Origin: Dryocosmus kuriphilus | Taxonomy: Eukaryota; Arthropoda; Insecta; Hymenoptera; Cynipidae | DNA length: 64,000 bases | NCBI GenBank assembly: GCA_038277395.1 | Contig: CM076196.1 | Location: 132,801,410 to 132,865,409 of the forward strand | Direction: 5' to 3' | In this document: positions 1 through 11,116 of the stretch, piece by piece | Position numbering within the stretch: position 1 is the first letter of the stretch | How the letters are laid out: each line of letters starts with the position of its first letter | Notes under the pieces: model-generated | Databases searched by the model: none | What the model saw: only the letters and a program-made list of their open reading frames with translations | Told to the model about the DNA's origin: nothing | Program-made: the position numbers and the translations under genes

Positions 1-415
1 ATACGGATCCAACACCACGGCCACGTCTAGATCTCCACCCAACTCCTCACATACGCTTTTATTTAAGTTTTCAGTCTCCATAATAGATCCCACAAGTAGC
101 TAGGGAAGTAAAGGGTCCACCCTCGCAGAGCCCCACATGCGAGGGTAAGGTCTAAATACTCTAGGAGGTGAGCTGGTATCCTAGAGACACCATGGAACAC
201 CACTCCCTGGTGCCACGCAGCCTTCAGCACGGTTTTTCACACCTTGGCTTGGTGGTTTTTCCTTCGGGACCATCCCTAGACCATTGTCCGCGACTGCTTA
301 TTTAGTTGTGGAACCGTATTCAGCAGAAACCCTAGGTACAGGGCCCCTCAATCCGCAACCCAAGGACGCTCCCGGTGGCCTAGTCAAAGGCGCAATCCGA
401 ATTAACCCGGATGAC
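1..415. other. no gene recognised
   Basis: Moderately GC-rich sequence with no convincing coding region, ending where the satellite begins. It may be the edge of a degraded retroelement, but nothing in it is diagnostic. Confidence 0.3.
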
Positions 416-1600
416 CAAGACTGGGGAGATAGCTGCAGCAGAAGGCCTAGATACCGTAATGTTGCACCGGCATCCCCACACATTTCTGCCTTTATCAGCT
501 TTCTATGAGAGGTGCAAAGGAAGTGTTTGGTGTTGCATACGAGTGCTAGCGATGATACACTATGCACCACTATTTCAGTTAAGATAGGTGCAGTGGAAGG
601 CCCACATATCGTAATGTTGCACCGGAATCCCCACACATTTCTGGCACCAGCGGCTTTGTGTGAGGGGTGCAAAGGGAGAATTTGGCGATGCATACGAGTG
701 CAAGCGATAATACACTATGCACCACTATTTCAGTTGAGATAGGTGCTGTAGGAGGCCTAGGTATCGTAATGTTGCTATGGCCCCCCACACACATTTCTGC
801 CTCCAGCGGCTTTATGCGAGGTGTGCAAAGCGAGAGTTTGGTGGTGCATACGAGTGCAAGCAATGAGACACTATGCACTACTATCTCAGTTTGAGATAGG
901 TGCAGTAGAAGGCCTAGATATCGTTTAATGTTGCACCGGCATCCCTACACATTTCTACCTCCAGCAGTTTTCTGTGAAGAGTGCAAAGGAAGAGTTTCGT
1001 GGTGCATGTGAGTGCAAGCGATGTCACGCTATGCACCACTATTTGAGTTGAGATAAATTCAGCAGAAGCCCTAGATATCGTAAAGTTGCATTGGCATCCC
1101 CACACATTTCTGCCTATAGCAACTTTCTGTGAAGGGTGCAAAGGAAGAATTTGGTGGTGCATACGAGTACAAGCGATGATACACTACGCACCACTATTTC
1201 AGTTGAGATAGATTCAGTAGAAGGCCTAGATATCGTAAAGTTGCACTGGCACCCCTAAACATTTTTGCCTCTAGTGGCTTTCTGTGAAGGGTGCAAAGGG
1301 ACAGTTTGGTGATGCATACGAGTTCAAGCGACGATGCACCATGCATCTCTATTCCAGTTGAGATAGGTGCTGTAGAAGGCCTAGATATCGTTAATGTTTC
1401 ACTGGCACCCGCCACCCACACGCATTTCTGCCTCCAGTGGCTTTATGTGAGGGTTGCAAAGGGAAAGTTTGGTGGTGCATACGCGTTCAAACGATAATAC
1501 ACTATGGACTACTATTTCAGTTGGGATAGGTGCTGTAGAAGGCCTAGATATCGTAATTTTGCACTAGCACCCCCACACATATCTGTCTCAGCTTTATCTT
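416..1600. repeat. tandem satellite, ~155-163 bp unit, about 8 copies
   Basis: The landmark ACATTTCTG or a close variant recurs at about 480, 635, 791, 949, 1104, 1259, 1422 and 1577, giving spacings of 155-163 bp. Each unit also carries a TGGTGCATA-type motif about 30-40 bases before its complement TATGCACCA, so each unit can form a stem-loop of about 9 bp. Short open frames on both strands here (up to about 130 codons) follow the repeat period and are not genes. Confidence 0.9.
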
Positions 1601-2440
1601 GCACTGCCCCCCTTCCCCTAAACATTTAATTTTTATATCGGTTTTCTGAACAATCTTATAGCCCAGAACCATTTTAGTCGGGCTATGATGAAATATATTT
1701 TTTGAACTTTTTTCTGCAGATACCCGGTAATGTCATTTGAGAGTTATCACTTTACAGGTCACTTGTTATCAGTATCAAGATTGTGAAAATGGTGGTGCAT
1801 GAGAGCGCAAACGAAATTAAAGAGTGCTCACCATTTTTTGTTTCGTATGTATATTGCAAATTTTAATATGTTGCGTTTGCACCCCTAAAAGAGTTACCAC
1901 CTTCTATTTTCGCTTCTTTTGAGAATTTTGCTTTGATTTTTGTGGTGCATAAGAGCGCATATACTTCTCCTGATTCTGGCTGAATTTGGTTTGCCTACGC
2001 GCATAACCTGAAGTAGAAAGTTCAATCGTTTCACTGACCCATTCATTTAATTGTATCCTTCTTAATTTGTTGGCGCAAAGATTGGGCTGGATGGTGCAAA
2101 ACAGCGCAAATGGAATGAGCTCGGAAGGGATTCTAAAGATTAATGGTGCGGCAATTGCTGCCAATCTTTGCAGTTGCCCCTCGAATTTAAATCGCATATA
2201 TAATGTAATTTAATGGTGCAAAAAAGTTAATAAATGGCACAGTAAAGCCCATAAAAAGTAAGTACTTCAATATCATTTCATAATATTTGTGACACTTCAT
2301 TTTGGGTGTGCTATAATTGCGCTGACCCCTCAATGATGACTCTTTGAGTAACTTTGAAACATTAATAGTGCAAACTTCGTTCTTTGCGGTACAAAACGGT
2401 GCAAAACGGGTGCAAATGAATAGGTCTGGTCCCATTCTGA
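1601..2440. repeat. decayed continuation of the satellite
   Basis: The stem motif TGGTGCA followed by a second GCGCA or GTGCAA persists at about 1793, 1943, 2092, 2213 and 2398. Three of these are 149-150 bp apart, and 1793 lies two unit lengths beyond the last clear copy at 1472. The rest of each unit is no longer recognisable, so this reads as an older, diverged edge of the same array. No gene is seen. Confidence 0.5.
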
Positions 2441-2929
2441 AATTACATCTTGGGGGCTGCTAGAACGGACCTCTCAATTCTCGTATTTTATTGTAAATTA
2501 AAGAAAAGATTTTTTTAGTTTTGTTAAAGTTTAATTTTTTATTGTTCATCATCGATAACATTATCATATTAACATAATATTTAAATTTAATAATGACCAT
2601 AAATACCCATATCAACATTTAGTGTAAATAAAAAAATTTTGATTTGAACCTCCCGCCAGATATCGGAAGAAAATTTTCATTCAAAAATCAAGCATTTCTC
2701 CTTTCATGTCAGTAAATATTGATTTTAATCATATTAAAAACTTGCTAGATTAATGTTCTGTAAAAGAAATTTTGACAAGATAGTTTTCATTCCAAGAACA
2801 TGAGATTTTTACGTTTTTTCTCATGCATTTTAATGAATCTAAGCCTGAAGAACAATCAGCGTCGCCACTCGGCGGCGATCAGCACATGTAACACTTCGAG
2901 CTCGGAGAACCAACCCCGTGGTGAGATGC
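2441..2929. other. AT-rich sequence, no gene
   Basis: Poly-A/T rich sequence with no coding region, RNA gene or recognisable repeat. Confidence 0.4.
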
Positions 2930-3060
2930 GTGCATTAGGTTAGGTAGCTTAGACAGAATTCGAATCCCAAGTAATTGCGATTTTTAAAAGTGTTTAAGCG
3001 TGCTATTTTATGTGTAGGTAACTACGTGCGAAAATTGGTACAAATAAACTTTAACTGAGT
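2930..3060 (+). repeat. SINE-like interspersed repeat, copy 1
   Basis: The stretch GTTTAAGCGTGC-TATGTGTA-GTAACT and its flanks match 10858-10985 on the same strand at roughly three quarters identity by eye. A GAATTCGAATCCC segment near 2957 resembles a pol III B box. The A box is not convincing. This could be a tRNA-derived SINE or an unrelated dispersed repeat. Confidence 0.4.
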
Positions 3061-3150
3061 GTAATAATACCCACGGCCGTAGTCAGAAAAAAATTTCGGG
3101 GTGGGTTATGCAATGGCACACAGTCATTACATATGTTGACTCTGAGCTTA

Positions 3151-3314
3151 GGGGCCGTCCATAAATTACGTAAGGATTTTAGGGGGGGGGGGACAAAATC
3201 TTACGACCACGTTAAAGTTACATGCATGTATTATAGAAAAACCCTTACTGGGGGGGGGGGGGGGGGGGGGCTGAAATTCCAAAAATGTGCCTTACGTAAT
3301 TTATGGACGGCCCC
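3151..3314. mobile_element. 164 bp MITE with 24 bp perfect inverted repeats and TTA duplication
   Basis: The ends 3151-3174 and 3291-3314 are perfect reverse complements of 24 bp, starting GGGGCCGTCCATAAATTACG. TTA lies on both sides (3148-3150 and 3315-3317). A 3 bp TTA duplication is typical of the PIF/Harbinger superfamily. The interior has a run of about 10 G and another of about 20 G and cannot encode a transposase, so this is a non-autonomous element. Confidence 0.8.
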
Positions 3315-4740
3315 TTACCAAGAATTTCGGAGGGGGATTCAAAAAATTTCGGGGTTGGTTTGAACCCCCCTGATCCACCCCCTGGCTATGGCCTTAATAA
3401 TACTGCATAAAAGATTTTTTCTTGCAAATAGCACCATACAAATTTCGGATTTGACCGGATTAGATCCGAATTATTCATGTCCGTCAGACCGTACAAAATT
3501 CAGATATGACCGGATACGATCAGGATTCATCGAGTCCGTTAGACCGTATAAATTCAAAATTCTACAGGGTGATTTTTTGTTTTGAGGGGGTGGAAATCTT
3601 CTTTACGGACTAAGTGTAGGACTGCGCCTAAAAAACAACAATACCAACTAAAAGCACCTCCCTTCCTGGCCAGACAATCACCCCGGAAACCGCTTTCGCA
3701 TTTCTTCAGGGTCACTGCCTATGGATGCACTATGCCGCGCTTCAGCGTCCTCCTGTACGTCTGCACTCTATGCCAGTTTGTTGTATCATCCTCGGTCGTA
3801 CATCAGAACACGTATCGCGGGCTCACCAGCTTTCGACATCTGGCGCAGGTTGACTTGGCTATAATCCTCCTTTTGGTATACTTTGTTTATCTAAGTATAA
3901 CCGCCTACATCCCTTTTCCCTTGAGGGTTTAGGGGTTTGGCTGTACACACTCACGCTGTTTTTCCTCTCTCTTCTTCTCATTTAGAACTCCTTCGATATA
4001 GTCAGCTACTGCTTTCCAGTCCTTCCGACTTCACAGCATCAACGCCACTATATTTTCTGGCATTACTATAACGTCGTGCTCACATTCTAGAACAGCTTGG
4101 GCTGTTATTTTTCCTTCAGCGATGTAGGTACACTTTAAAGTGCCCGTGGCGAGAGAGGACCTAGGTGAAATAAAAGTTCACCTCTCCGTGGTTTTTGTTG
4201 GTCCACGGAGACACTTCTCCGATAAGTCCTCTGGCCTCATTTTCCCACCTCTATTCCCATTTCTGGGCCGAAACAGTCCTTACAGTTCTTGCATTTCAGT
4301 TTTCTTCGCCGTGAGTCTGAGGCCGTGTTGTATAAACCAGCCCTCTAATAGCGTTACCACATGAGCCACTTTTATCCGAGCCATTTCCTCCGTCCTAGCC
4401 TATTTTATTTCGGCCCTAACCTCTGTTTCCAGTGAGCATTCCCCTATCCGACACCCGGGTATGCGCCAAGTAGGGGTGATACCTCCCCTGCACCGCAAAC
4501 AACTGTGGAGGTCCTACCGGGTGGTATTCGGATTGATTTTTGTGGTACTCCAGCCGGACAAATTTCAGACACGACCGGATAGAATCTAGATGACGAAAAC
4601 CGAACGACTACAACCGGATGACGTCCAGGACGAATTCCGGAATCTGAAATTTATCTGAAATTTTCAGCAGGGTAGAGTGTAGACAGTGCCTATTATTTTA
4701 GATAATTATTTCAAATAATTGATGGAAATTGACGACTAGC
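3315..4740. other. degraded repeats, possible retroelement remnants
   Basis: No intact gene. On the minus strand about 4035-3965 reads as a short frame with the pattern RKDWKAVADYIEGVLNEKK, which resembles a segment often seen in gag-like proteins of insect non-LTR elements; stops and frame breaks surround it. The motif AAATT-GA-GACCGGATA-ATC recurs at about 3439, 3497 and 4560, suggesting another short repeat family. Neither can be assigned to a family. Confidence 0.25.
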
Positions 4741-4883
4741 ATCTGATTCATATATTTCTACTCAAATAATTTTTTTTTTTTTTTTTTTTTTTGGTACAAA
4801 AATTACAGAACAGAAAAATAATAGTAATTAATAAAAGTAATTAATTTTTTTGTATAATAATTTTTACCCAAGAATAATGTATA
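4741..4883. other. poly-T tract and AT-rich spacer
   Basis: A run of about 24 T near 4769-4792 followed by AT-rich sequence up to the foldback element. No gene. Confidence 0.4.
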
Positions 4884-5649
4884 ATTGAAAGTGTTGCGGC
4901 CCCTTTGTTGGGTTTTTTGCTGTTTATTTTAAAAAATTCATTGCCAACATGCTTCGATTCAAATTTGAATCATATTCATGACATTTTTATAACATTTTAA
5001 AAGCAGTAGTATAATAATCAAAATCAATGGAACATTCCGTATATTTTGTAGAGAACAGGCTTTATTCCGTGAAACCTAACATCTAAATAAATACGGAATG
5101 TTCCATTTATTTTGATTATTATACTACTGCTTTTAAAATGTTATAAAAATGTCATGAATATGATTCAAATTTGAATCGAAACATGTTGGCAATGGATTTT
5201 TTAAAATAAACAGCAAAAAACCCAACAAAGGCCGCAACACTTTCAATTATACATTATTCTTGGGTAAAAATTATTATACATATATATACTGGCCTTAAAT
5301 CTTGAATACCTACTAAATTAAAATGCAGAATCGAGGATTTTACCAACAACTTCGAGAAGATTATAAGGACCAAAAAGCAGCAATGATCAAGGAATCGATA
5401 CGACTCATGTACTACGTGGAAAATAGAAAAAATCAACGCAGGTTTTTATTTAGATGTTAAGTTTCACAGAATAAAGCCTGTTCTCTACAAAATATACGGA
5501 ATGTTCCATTGATTTTGATTATTATACTACTGCTTTTAAAATTTTATAAAATTGTCATGAATATGATTCAAATTTGAATCGAAACATGTTGGCAATGGAT
5601 TTTTTAAAGTAAACAGCAAAAAACCCAACAAGGCCGCAACACTTTCAAT
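4884..5649. mobile_element. foldback-type element with ~210 bp inverted ends and an extra internal copy
   Basis: 4884-5092 is the reverse complement of about 5443-5649, with outer ends beginning ATTGAAAGTGTTGCGGCC and only a few mismatches. A third copy, about 5094-5275, has the same orientation as the right arm. It starts directly after the left arm, so 4884-5245 alone forms a near-continuous hairpin. The remaining interior (5276-5442) is short and non-coding. No target duplication was recognised. The layout suggests a non-autonomous foldback transposon with a tandem or nested copy of one arm. Confidence 0.65.
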
Positions 5650-5805
5650 CACTGTAATTTTTTTTTTTTTAACTTTATTATTATTGCATTAACATTTCTT
5701 GGTGCCTGACAAATTATTATTTTACAATAGGAAAATTTTAGGTACCTCAAAGAAAAGTGACTTTCTATGCCAGACAAATTTTTCTGTATCTTAATTTAAA
5801 TTTAA

Positions 5806-6416
5806 TTACCGATGAAACGGAATACATATTGTAGGAATTGATGTTGGGAATTTAGAATAATTGCACAGTAGGTGCACACACTATTTAAATTTATTCAGAA
5901 GTGAAAAAGCTACAATGCTCAGAGCTGAGCCATACCGTGTAGCTGCCTGGCCAAGACTAGACTTTTCGCCCCCCTAACTATGTACCTGCAGAACAAACCT
6001 AGAGATCTGGTGTACGTGACAAACTGCTCGATCCTTCCTAGCTGTCGTAAAATTTGGAAACTTACTGACCCAGATGAAAGCTATTTAGGAGAAGGTACAC
6101 ACTGCACATGAAGAATGAAGTTACCCTTAACTACCTGAAAGTAAAAAATCTACAGAACTATGCTGAAATCACGACGAAACTCAACTCTGAGGAATATTTG
6201 AAGGAAATAATATTTTCATTAGACTGAAGATTACGATGATGATATTTCTCCACAACTGCAGACTTTTAAAAGAAATTGTAGAAAATTACAAAGCAAATTT
6301 TGATTAAAATGCTTAAATGATGACACTGCATTTGCTAATTAAAAAACACGAATTGTTTAAATAAATTGCAAAAATATCAAATGTTTTAGGCGAGTAAGTG
6401 GGATTTTGCACCTGCA
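5806..6416 (-). repeat. 3' LTR of the 5806-10724 gypsy element
   Basis: Matches 10113-10724 over its full length. On the element strand it starts TGCAGGTGCAAAATCCC and is preceded by a purine-rich AGAGGGG stretch (about 6418-6427 on the complement) that fits a polypurine tract. Confidence 0.85.
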
Positions 6417-6563
6417 GTACCCCTCTGCCAGTGATTTCGAATCACGAAAATCCGGCTTGCAATCGATCCGGGAATCGCACTCTTCTACCTGACTTTGTAC
6501 ATCGTTTCGTTAGATCGCTTGCAGAGTTAGGCAGACTTGCAAGAGGCTTGGTGTCTTCTAACC

Positions 6564-7136
6564 CTAATGGTTCATCCTCCCGTTTTCTTGATTGCTGGAT
6601 CGGCTCTTCTTGCGTATGACGTGATCAGTTGTCCCCAAGTACTTGAAGATAAAAATTCTTTTAGCCTCATGGCAACTACCTTGAGTCGGATGAATTTTAT
6701 CCATGTGTTCACGCAAGCCTTGGATGAATTGTGTGGCTTCACCGTAGTTGGATGAGTGTGAAACCAAGAACTCTCCTGGAAGACGGAGAGTTTCACCATA
6801 CACCAGCTCCGCGATTGATGATTGAAGATCCACCTTCCAAGCAGCCCGGATTTCAAGTAAAACCGTAGATAAAATTTCGGTCTAACGATGACTTTCGTGA
6901 CACTTGATCGCAGCCTTGAGTTAACGATGAAATCGGTCGACCATTTCGTTGGTTGAGGTATGATACGCTGTTGTCCTTAAGTGAGTCGTACCAGCCAGAC
7001 GATTTAAATGTCTGAAGAGATAGGACTCAAATTGCCTACCTTGATCCGTGGCCACACTTAGCGGTGTACTAAATCGGCTGATCCAGTTGTCATAGAATGC
7101 ACGGGCTATGGTGTCAGCTTCCATATTCGACATACC
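6564..7136 (-). pseudogene. gypsy integrase, C-terminal half (downstream of nested insertion)
   Basis: This minus-strand remnant resumes the integrase after the nested element. It contains a core segment with TDQGRQFES, where the Asp is the second catalytic acid, and TTAYHTSTNEMVDRFHR. That segment corresponds to the usual HPQ-NGMVERFHR block; the expected catalytic Glu reads as Asp. Further down are LVYGETLRLPGEFL and a tail ending near 6564, typical of the integrase C-terminus in this gypsy lineage. The reading is spread over several frames, so it is not translatable as one protein. It ends about 150 bp from the 3' LTR; no env follows. Confidence 0.75.
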
Positions 7137-8474
7137 CAGGTGCGAAATTCGGTCGGCTACCAGAGATTGACCAGCGGATCAAAGTCGGCCCTACTCTGGC
7201 AACCGATCTACGGTAACTAGAGTTGGGCCGACTAAGGTGTTTTCAAGCTGCCGTCGTCCCATCGACGTTGGCAACCAACGTCAGCGGCGGGCAGAAAGCC
7301 GACTGTCGGACCAATTCTGGTGGAACTTTGGGCTTACAATCTGATAAACTGTGGCAGATTAGTCAGTACGACCGTAAGAATGCGGTCGGTGTGACTGGAG
7401 GTACAGGAGTCGGCTAGCCACATGTCTCCTTGATGCACTCGACGGTCGTTCGAACCTCAGTCAGAGTATGGGCCGACCGTCGGATAAACTCTGGTTCATT
7501 TTTCCAAAACGACTGTGAAAGTATGGTCGTCCCGACTCTCGGCAATAAATGATTCGACTGTCGGCATAATATTGGCTCGTACAAGTCACGAAGATGCATC
7601 CGAGGGTCGGCGCAACCTTGGCCCAAATATGCGCCGACCTTCGGATATACTCTGGTTTATTGTTTCAAAACAACCATGAAAGTACGGTCGGCCCGACTGT
7701 GGGCGACGCTTGGCCCGACTGTCGGCGTAATATTATTTGATGCAAGTAACCTTACTGCGCCCGACCGTCGGCTCAACTCTGTCCCACGGTTGGACCGATA
7801 GTCAGGTATACTCTAGCGAATTGATTTAAAATGATCACAATAGTACGGACACGTTTCCGCTAGGTGGCTGGCCGTAAAAATGAGCCAAAAGTGAAATCAA
7901 TCTTCGGGTCTATAAGCAGATGATTGGGAGACGGCTTTGCCAAGAAGGTGCCGAGCTACTGTCCCGCGGACGGTGGAAAAAGACGTCGCGTCGGCTTGCT
8001 AGTTGGGCCGAACATTGATGCATTAAGTTGCATCAATGTTTACTGTCGATGTTTCCCAAATTTGGGAACCTGTGGTGTGTCAGCTTCGGTTTCATGGTTG
8101 GATGAACCTTTTTAAACATTGTCGGGCCAGTTATGGAAAATAGATATGCTTGCGTTATCATTACAATAGTTGGGCAGACCATTGGTTCCCAACGGCGGCC
8201 CAACCTTTGGTTACCATGGATGGCCCGACGCTTCTTGACAATGTTGATCAACCTTTGAAAATGTAGGTTGGCACCACAATGTTTCCCAAGGTTGGGCCTG
8301 CTTGATTTTCATAGATGATCCATCTTTGGGACCAAATTTCGGGCCGACTTTGAGATCTCAAAGGCAGTTGACCGTTATCATTTAGCTGGTTGGCCCGACC
8401 AGTGGTGCACAAAGTTGGACCGACCGTCCGACGGTTGGCCCGACCGTGGGCCGACGGTCAATTCGCACCTGGGT
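7137..8474. mobile_element. 1.34 kb inverted-repeat element with GGCCGAC-rich interior, inserted in gypsy integrase
   Basis: The ends are inverted repeats CCCAGGTGCGAA (7137-7148) and TTCGCACCTGGG (8463-8474). The integrase frame on the minus strand runs into the insertion at about 8475 and resumes at 7136 within a few bases, so the boundaries are supported by the interrupted gene. The interior is dominated by variants of GTTGGGCCGACCGTCGG in both orientations, plus small palindromes at about 8011-8041 and 8049-8067. No transposase is encoded. The target duplication is short or altered, possibly TA. The superfamily is unknown. Confidence 0.65.
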
Positions 8475-8486
8475 GGGGATGGTTTC

Positions 8487-9497
8487 GGGCTACCGTGAGA
8501 ACCAATCGACATATGTCAGACAATATCGGAATCCTTCTGATGACAGCATGTACACAATGTCGATGTGGCATGCTCGAATCTTGCAGACGGTAACCTGAAT
8601 CCTCCTCTTGATAATGATACGTGTCTTGTTACCATGGATTGTTGACATGGTATGCAATTGCAAGCCCATTCTCTGCAGTCTGCTCTGATTGAAGGCCACA
8701 CGTACCGTTGGACTACCATCTTCACTGTTGCGTTGATCCCGGGATGAGAAAGACGACGCACCGAATTGAACGCGAACTGTTGATGTTGAGACGTCACAGT
8801 GCAGAAATACGTCTTGTTCAGGAATCTGCATCAACTTTAGCTGCAAAGAAGAGTGTCCATTCAACAAATGTTGAAGCTCTGCGCCGGAATTCTGAGCTTC
8901 CACGAGGCCAGCAAAATTTAATATCTTCTGCACCTCTTCAATTCGCGAAAGCGCGTCTGCCACGATGTTGTCTTCCCCCGTGATGTGTCTAATGTCTTTC
9001 GTAAGCTGAAACACGAACTCGAGATAACGGAACTGCCACGGAATACACTGCGTGTCCTTTTTTTTAGCTGCGTATGTGAGGGGTTTATGGTTCGTATAAA
9101 TTGAAAACTCGCGTGCCTCGACCATGTAACGAAAGTTTTTCACAGCAGAATAAATTGACAGGAGCTCACGCTCGTAGGTTCCATATTTTCTTTCCGCTGA
9201 GGTTAGATTTCGCGAATAGAAGGACAGTGACTGCCAATGGTTGTCCACCTGTTGATAAAGTGCTGCTATAACTGTGAAGTTTGATGCATCACAAACAATG
9301 GAAAGTGGTGCATCCAGCTGAGGGTGAGCCAGTAAAGTGGCTCGTGCCAAACTTTCTTTGCATGTGTTGAATGCTTTGATGGACTGAGGGGTCCAAGTAA
9401 TTGGATGTTTACCTCTTGTATTGCCTTTCAGCAAATCTCTGAGAGGAGCCTGAATTTGTGCAGCATCAGGTAAGAATCTTCTGTAAAAATTGAACAT
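8487..9497 (-). pseudogene. gypsy RNase H, integrase zinc finger and start of integrase core
   Basis: The frame on the minus strand begins with the RT thumb (FNFYRRFLPDAAQIQAPL). RNase H follows, with CDASNF, YERELLSIYSAVKNFRYM and YTNHKPLTYA; the usual TDHKPL Asp is Asn here, which should abolish RNase H activity. The sequence EDNIVADALSRIEE closes that domain. An overlapping frame (8797-8516) holds the integrase HHCC finger with CIPCQQS. The core begins with HIDIVYMLSSEGFRYCLTYVD and then meets an in-frame stop where Trp is expected (FSR*PE), just before the nested insertion. Multiple frameshifts make this a pseudogene. Confidence 0.8.
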
Positions 9498-9509
9498 ACC
9501 TAAAAACTG

Positions 9510-10112
9510 TCAAAGCTTCTTCACTGTTTCCAGTTGAGTAAATTCATTTATTACGTCGACCTTGTTCGGCAGTGTTCGCGTACCTTCGGCTGAAACTAGA
9601 TAGCCTAAAAGCTTGACACTCGCTTGTCCGAACACACACTTTGAGGGATTAATGACAATTCCGTATTCTTCTAAACGTTTAAAAATTGTCTCTAGACGAG
9701 AAAAATGTTCTTCCTCACTTGACGACGCAATAAAAATATCATCTACGCGTAACAAAAGTCCAAATCTCGAATAACTTCGTCGATGAATCGCTGGAGTGTT
9801 TGAGCCGCATTCCTCAAGCCGAAAGTCATGAAGGTGAACTCAAATAATAATCCAAATGGAGTGGTTTTTGCCGTTTTCTCTATGTCCTCCTCGTTGAACG
9901 GATTTTTGATTGAACTCCCTCACAAGGTCGACGGTTGAAAAAATGGTTTTGCCTTGGAGTGATTGAGGAAACTCGTGGATGTTTCGGACCGGATGCCGAT
10001 CAGGAATTGTTTTCTGATTTAACCCACGATAATCTCCGCACGGTCTCCATTCATTCTCTTCTTTAGGCACCATGTAAAGCAGGCTTGACCATCAGCTCTT
10101 CGATGCACGTGC
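9510..10112 (-). pseudogene. gypsy reverse transcriptase, damaged
   Basis: The minus strand encodes the N-terminal RT block WRPCGDYRGLNQKTIPDRHP and the FSTVDLVREFNQ region (10073-9840), then after frameshifts the palm motif as RVDDIFIASSS (9755-9510) where family members have Y/F-VDD. The Arg replaces the aromatic residue but both Asp remain. Downstream come the GIVINPSKCVFG and LGYLVSAEGTR blocks. The coding region begins almost at the 5' LTR edge (10113), so everything upstream in the normal polyprotein, gag and protease, is deleted. Confidence 0.8.
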
Positions 10113-10724
10113 TTACCGATAAAACGGAATAAATATTGTAGGAATTGATGTTGGGAATTTGTAATAATTGCATAGTAGGTACACACACTATTTAAGTTTA
10201 TTCAGAAGTGAAAAAACTACAATGATCAGAGCTGAACCGTACCGTGTAGCTGCCTGGCTAAGACTAGACTTTTCGCCCCCTAACTATGTAACTGCAAAAC
10301 AAACCTAGAGATCTGGTGTACGTGACAAACTGCTCGATCCTTCGTAGCTGTCGTAAAATTTGGAAACTTACTGACCCAGATGAAAGCTATTTAGGAGAAG
10401 GTACACACACTGCACATGAAGAATGAAGTTACCCTTAACTACCTGAAAGTAAAAAATCTACAGAACTATGCTGAAATCACGACAAAACTCAACTCTGAGA
10501 ACTATTTGAAGGAAATAATGTTTTTATTACACTGTAGATTACGAGGATGATATTTGTCCACAACTGCAGACTTTTAAAAGAAATTTTAGAAAATTATAAA
10601 GCAAATTTTGATTAAAATACTTAAATGATGACACTGCATTTACTAATTAAAAAACACGAATTATTTAAATAAACTGTAAAGATATTAAATGTTTTAAGCG
10701 AGTAAGTGTGATTTTGCACCCGCA
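10113..10724 (-). repeat. 5' LTR of the 5806-10724 gypsy element
   Basis: Direct copy of 5806-6416, from TTACCGAT to TTTTGCACCCGCA on the plus strand. On the element strand, RT sequence begins within about 40 bp of this LTR, leaving no room for a primer binding site, gag or protease. Confidence 0.85.
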
Positions 10725-11116
10725 ATATATTTATTATCGTTATCTGATCTAGTTATCTCAGCGAAAACGCTTGGCCGAGTTTTTGGGAGAGAGTCTTAGT
10801 GGCTTCGATAGCCGCGTGGCTTATTTGTAAGGTTCGTACGTTTCAGCTATAAGATTTAGGTAGTTTTAGGTAGGGTCCGAATCTACAGCCAGTAGAAGTT
10901 TTAAGAGCGTTTAAGCGTGCGATTATATGTGTAAGTAACTGTGGGAACAATTTGTTTACTAATAAACATGAATTAAGTACAGTAAGAATATATAATTAAA
11001 AATTTTCTTCAAATGTATCGCGATTTCACACCATTTCTGTTGTCAAGAGTTTCGAGCTAGTCCATTAAGAAATCGCATGCGGTACAATGCGAAATCGGCA
11101 AACTTATTATTGACAG
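10725..11116. repeat. SINE-like repeat copy 2 (10858-10985) in AT-rich spacer
   Basis: 10858-10985 resembles 2930-3060, sharing the GTTTAAGCGTGC-ATATGTGTA-GTAACT block. A GGTCCGAATCT segment near 10876 resembles a pol III B box, and the preceding TGGCTTCGATAGCCGCGTGG (about 10800-10819) could be part of an A-box region. The flanks show nothing else. Confidence 0.35.

Larger units (their letters stand above)
5806..10724 (-). mobile_element. Ty3/gypsy retrotransposon, internally deleted, with nested insertion
   Basis: Two direct copies of a ~612 bp LTR bound a minus-strand pol remnant. Reading on the minus strand from 10724, the 5' LTR is followed after only about 15-40 bp by reverse transcriptase, then RNase H, integrase zinc finger and integrase core, then the 3' LTR. 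Gag, protease and the normal leader are therefore missing. A 1.34 kb inverted-repeat element splits the integrase. The LTR copies differ at several percent of sites by eye and pol carries many frameshifts and stops, so the copy is old and dead. A clear target duplication was not found. Confidence 0.85.

Noticed and set aside
416..1600. Overlapping open frames of 65-131 codons on both strands
   Set aside because: They repeat with the satellite period and share the same peptides; no codon signal beyond the repeat.
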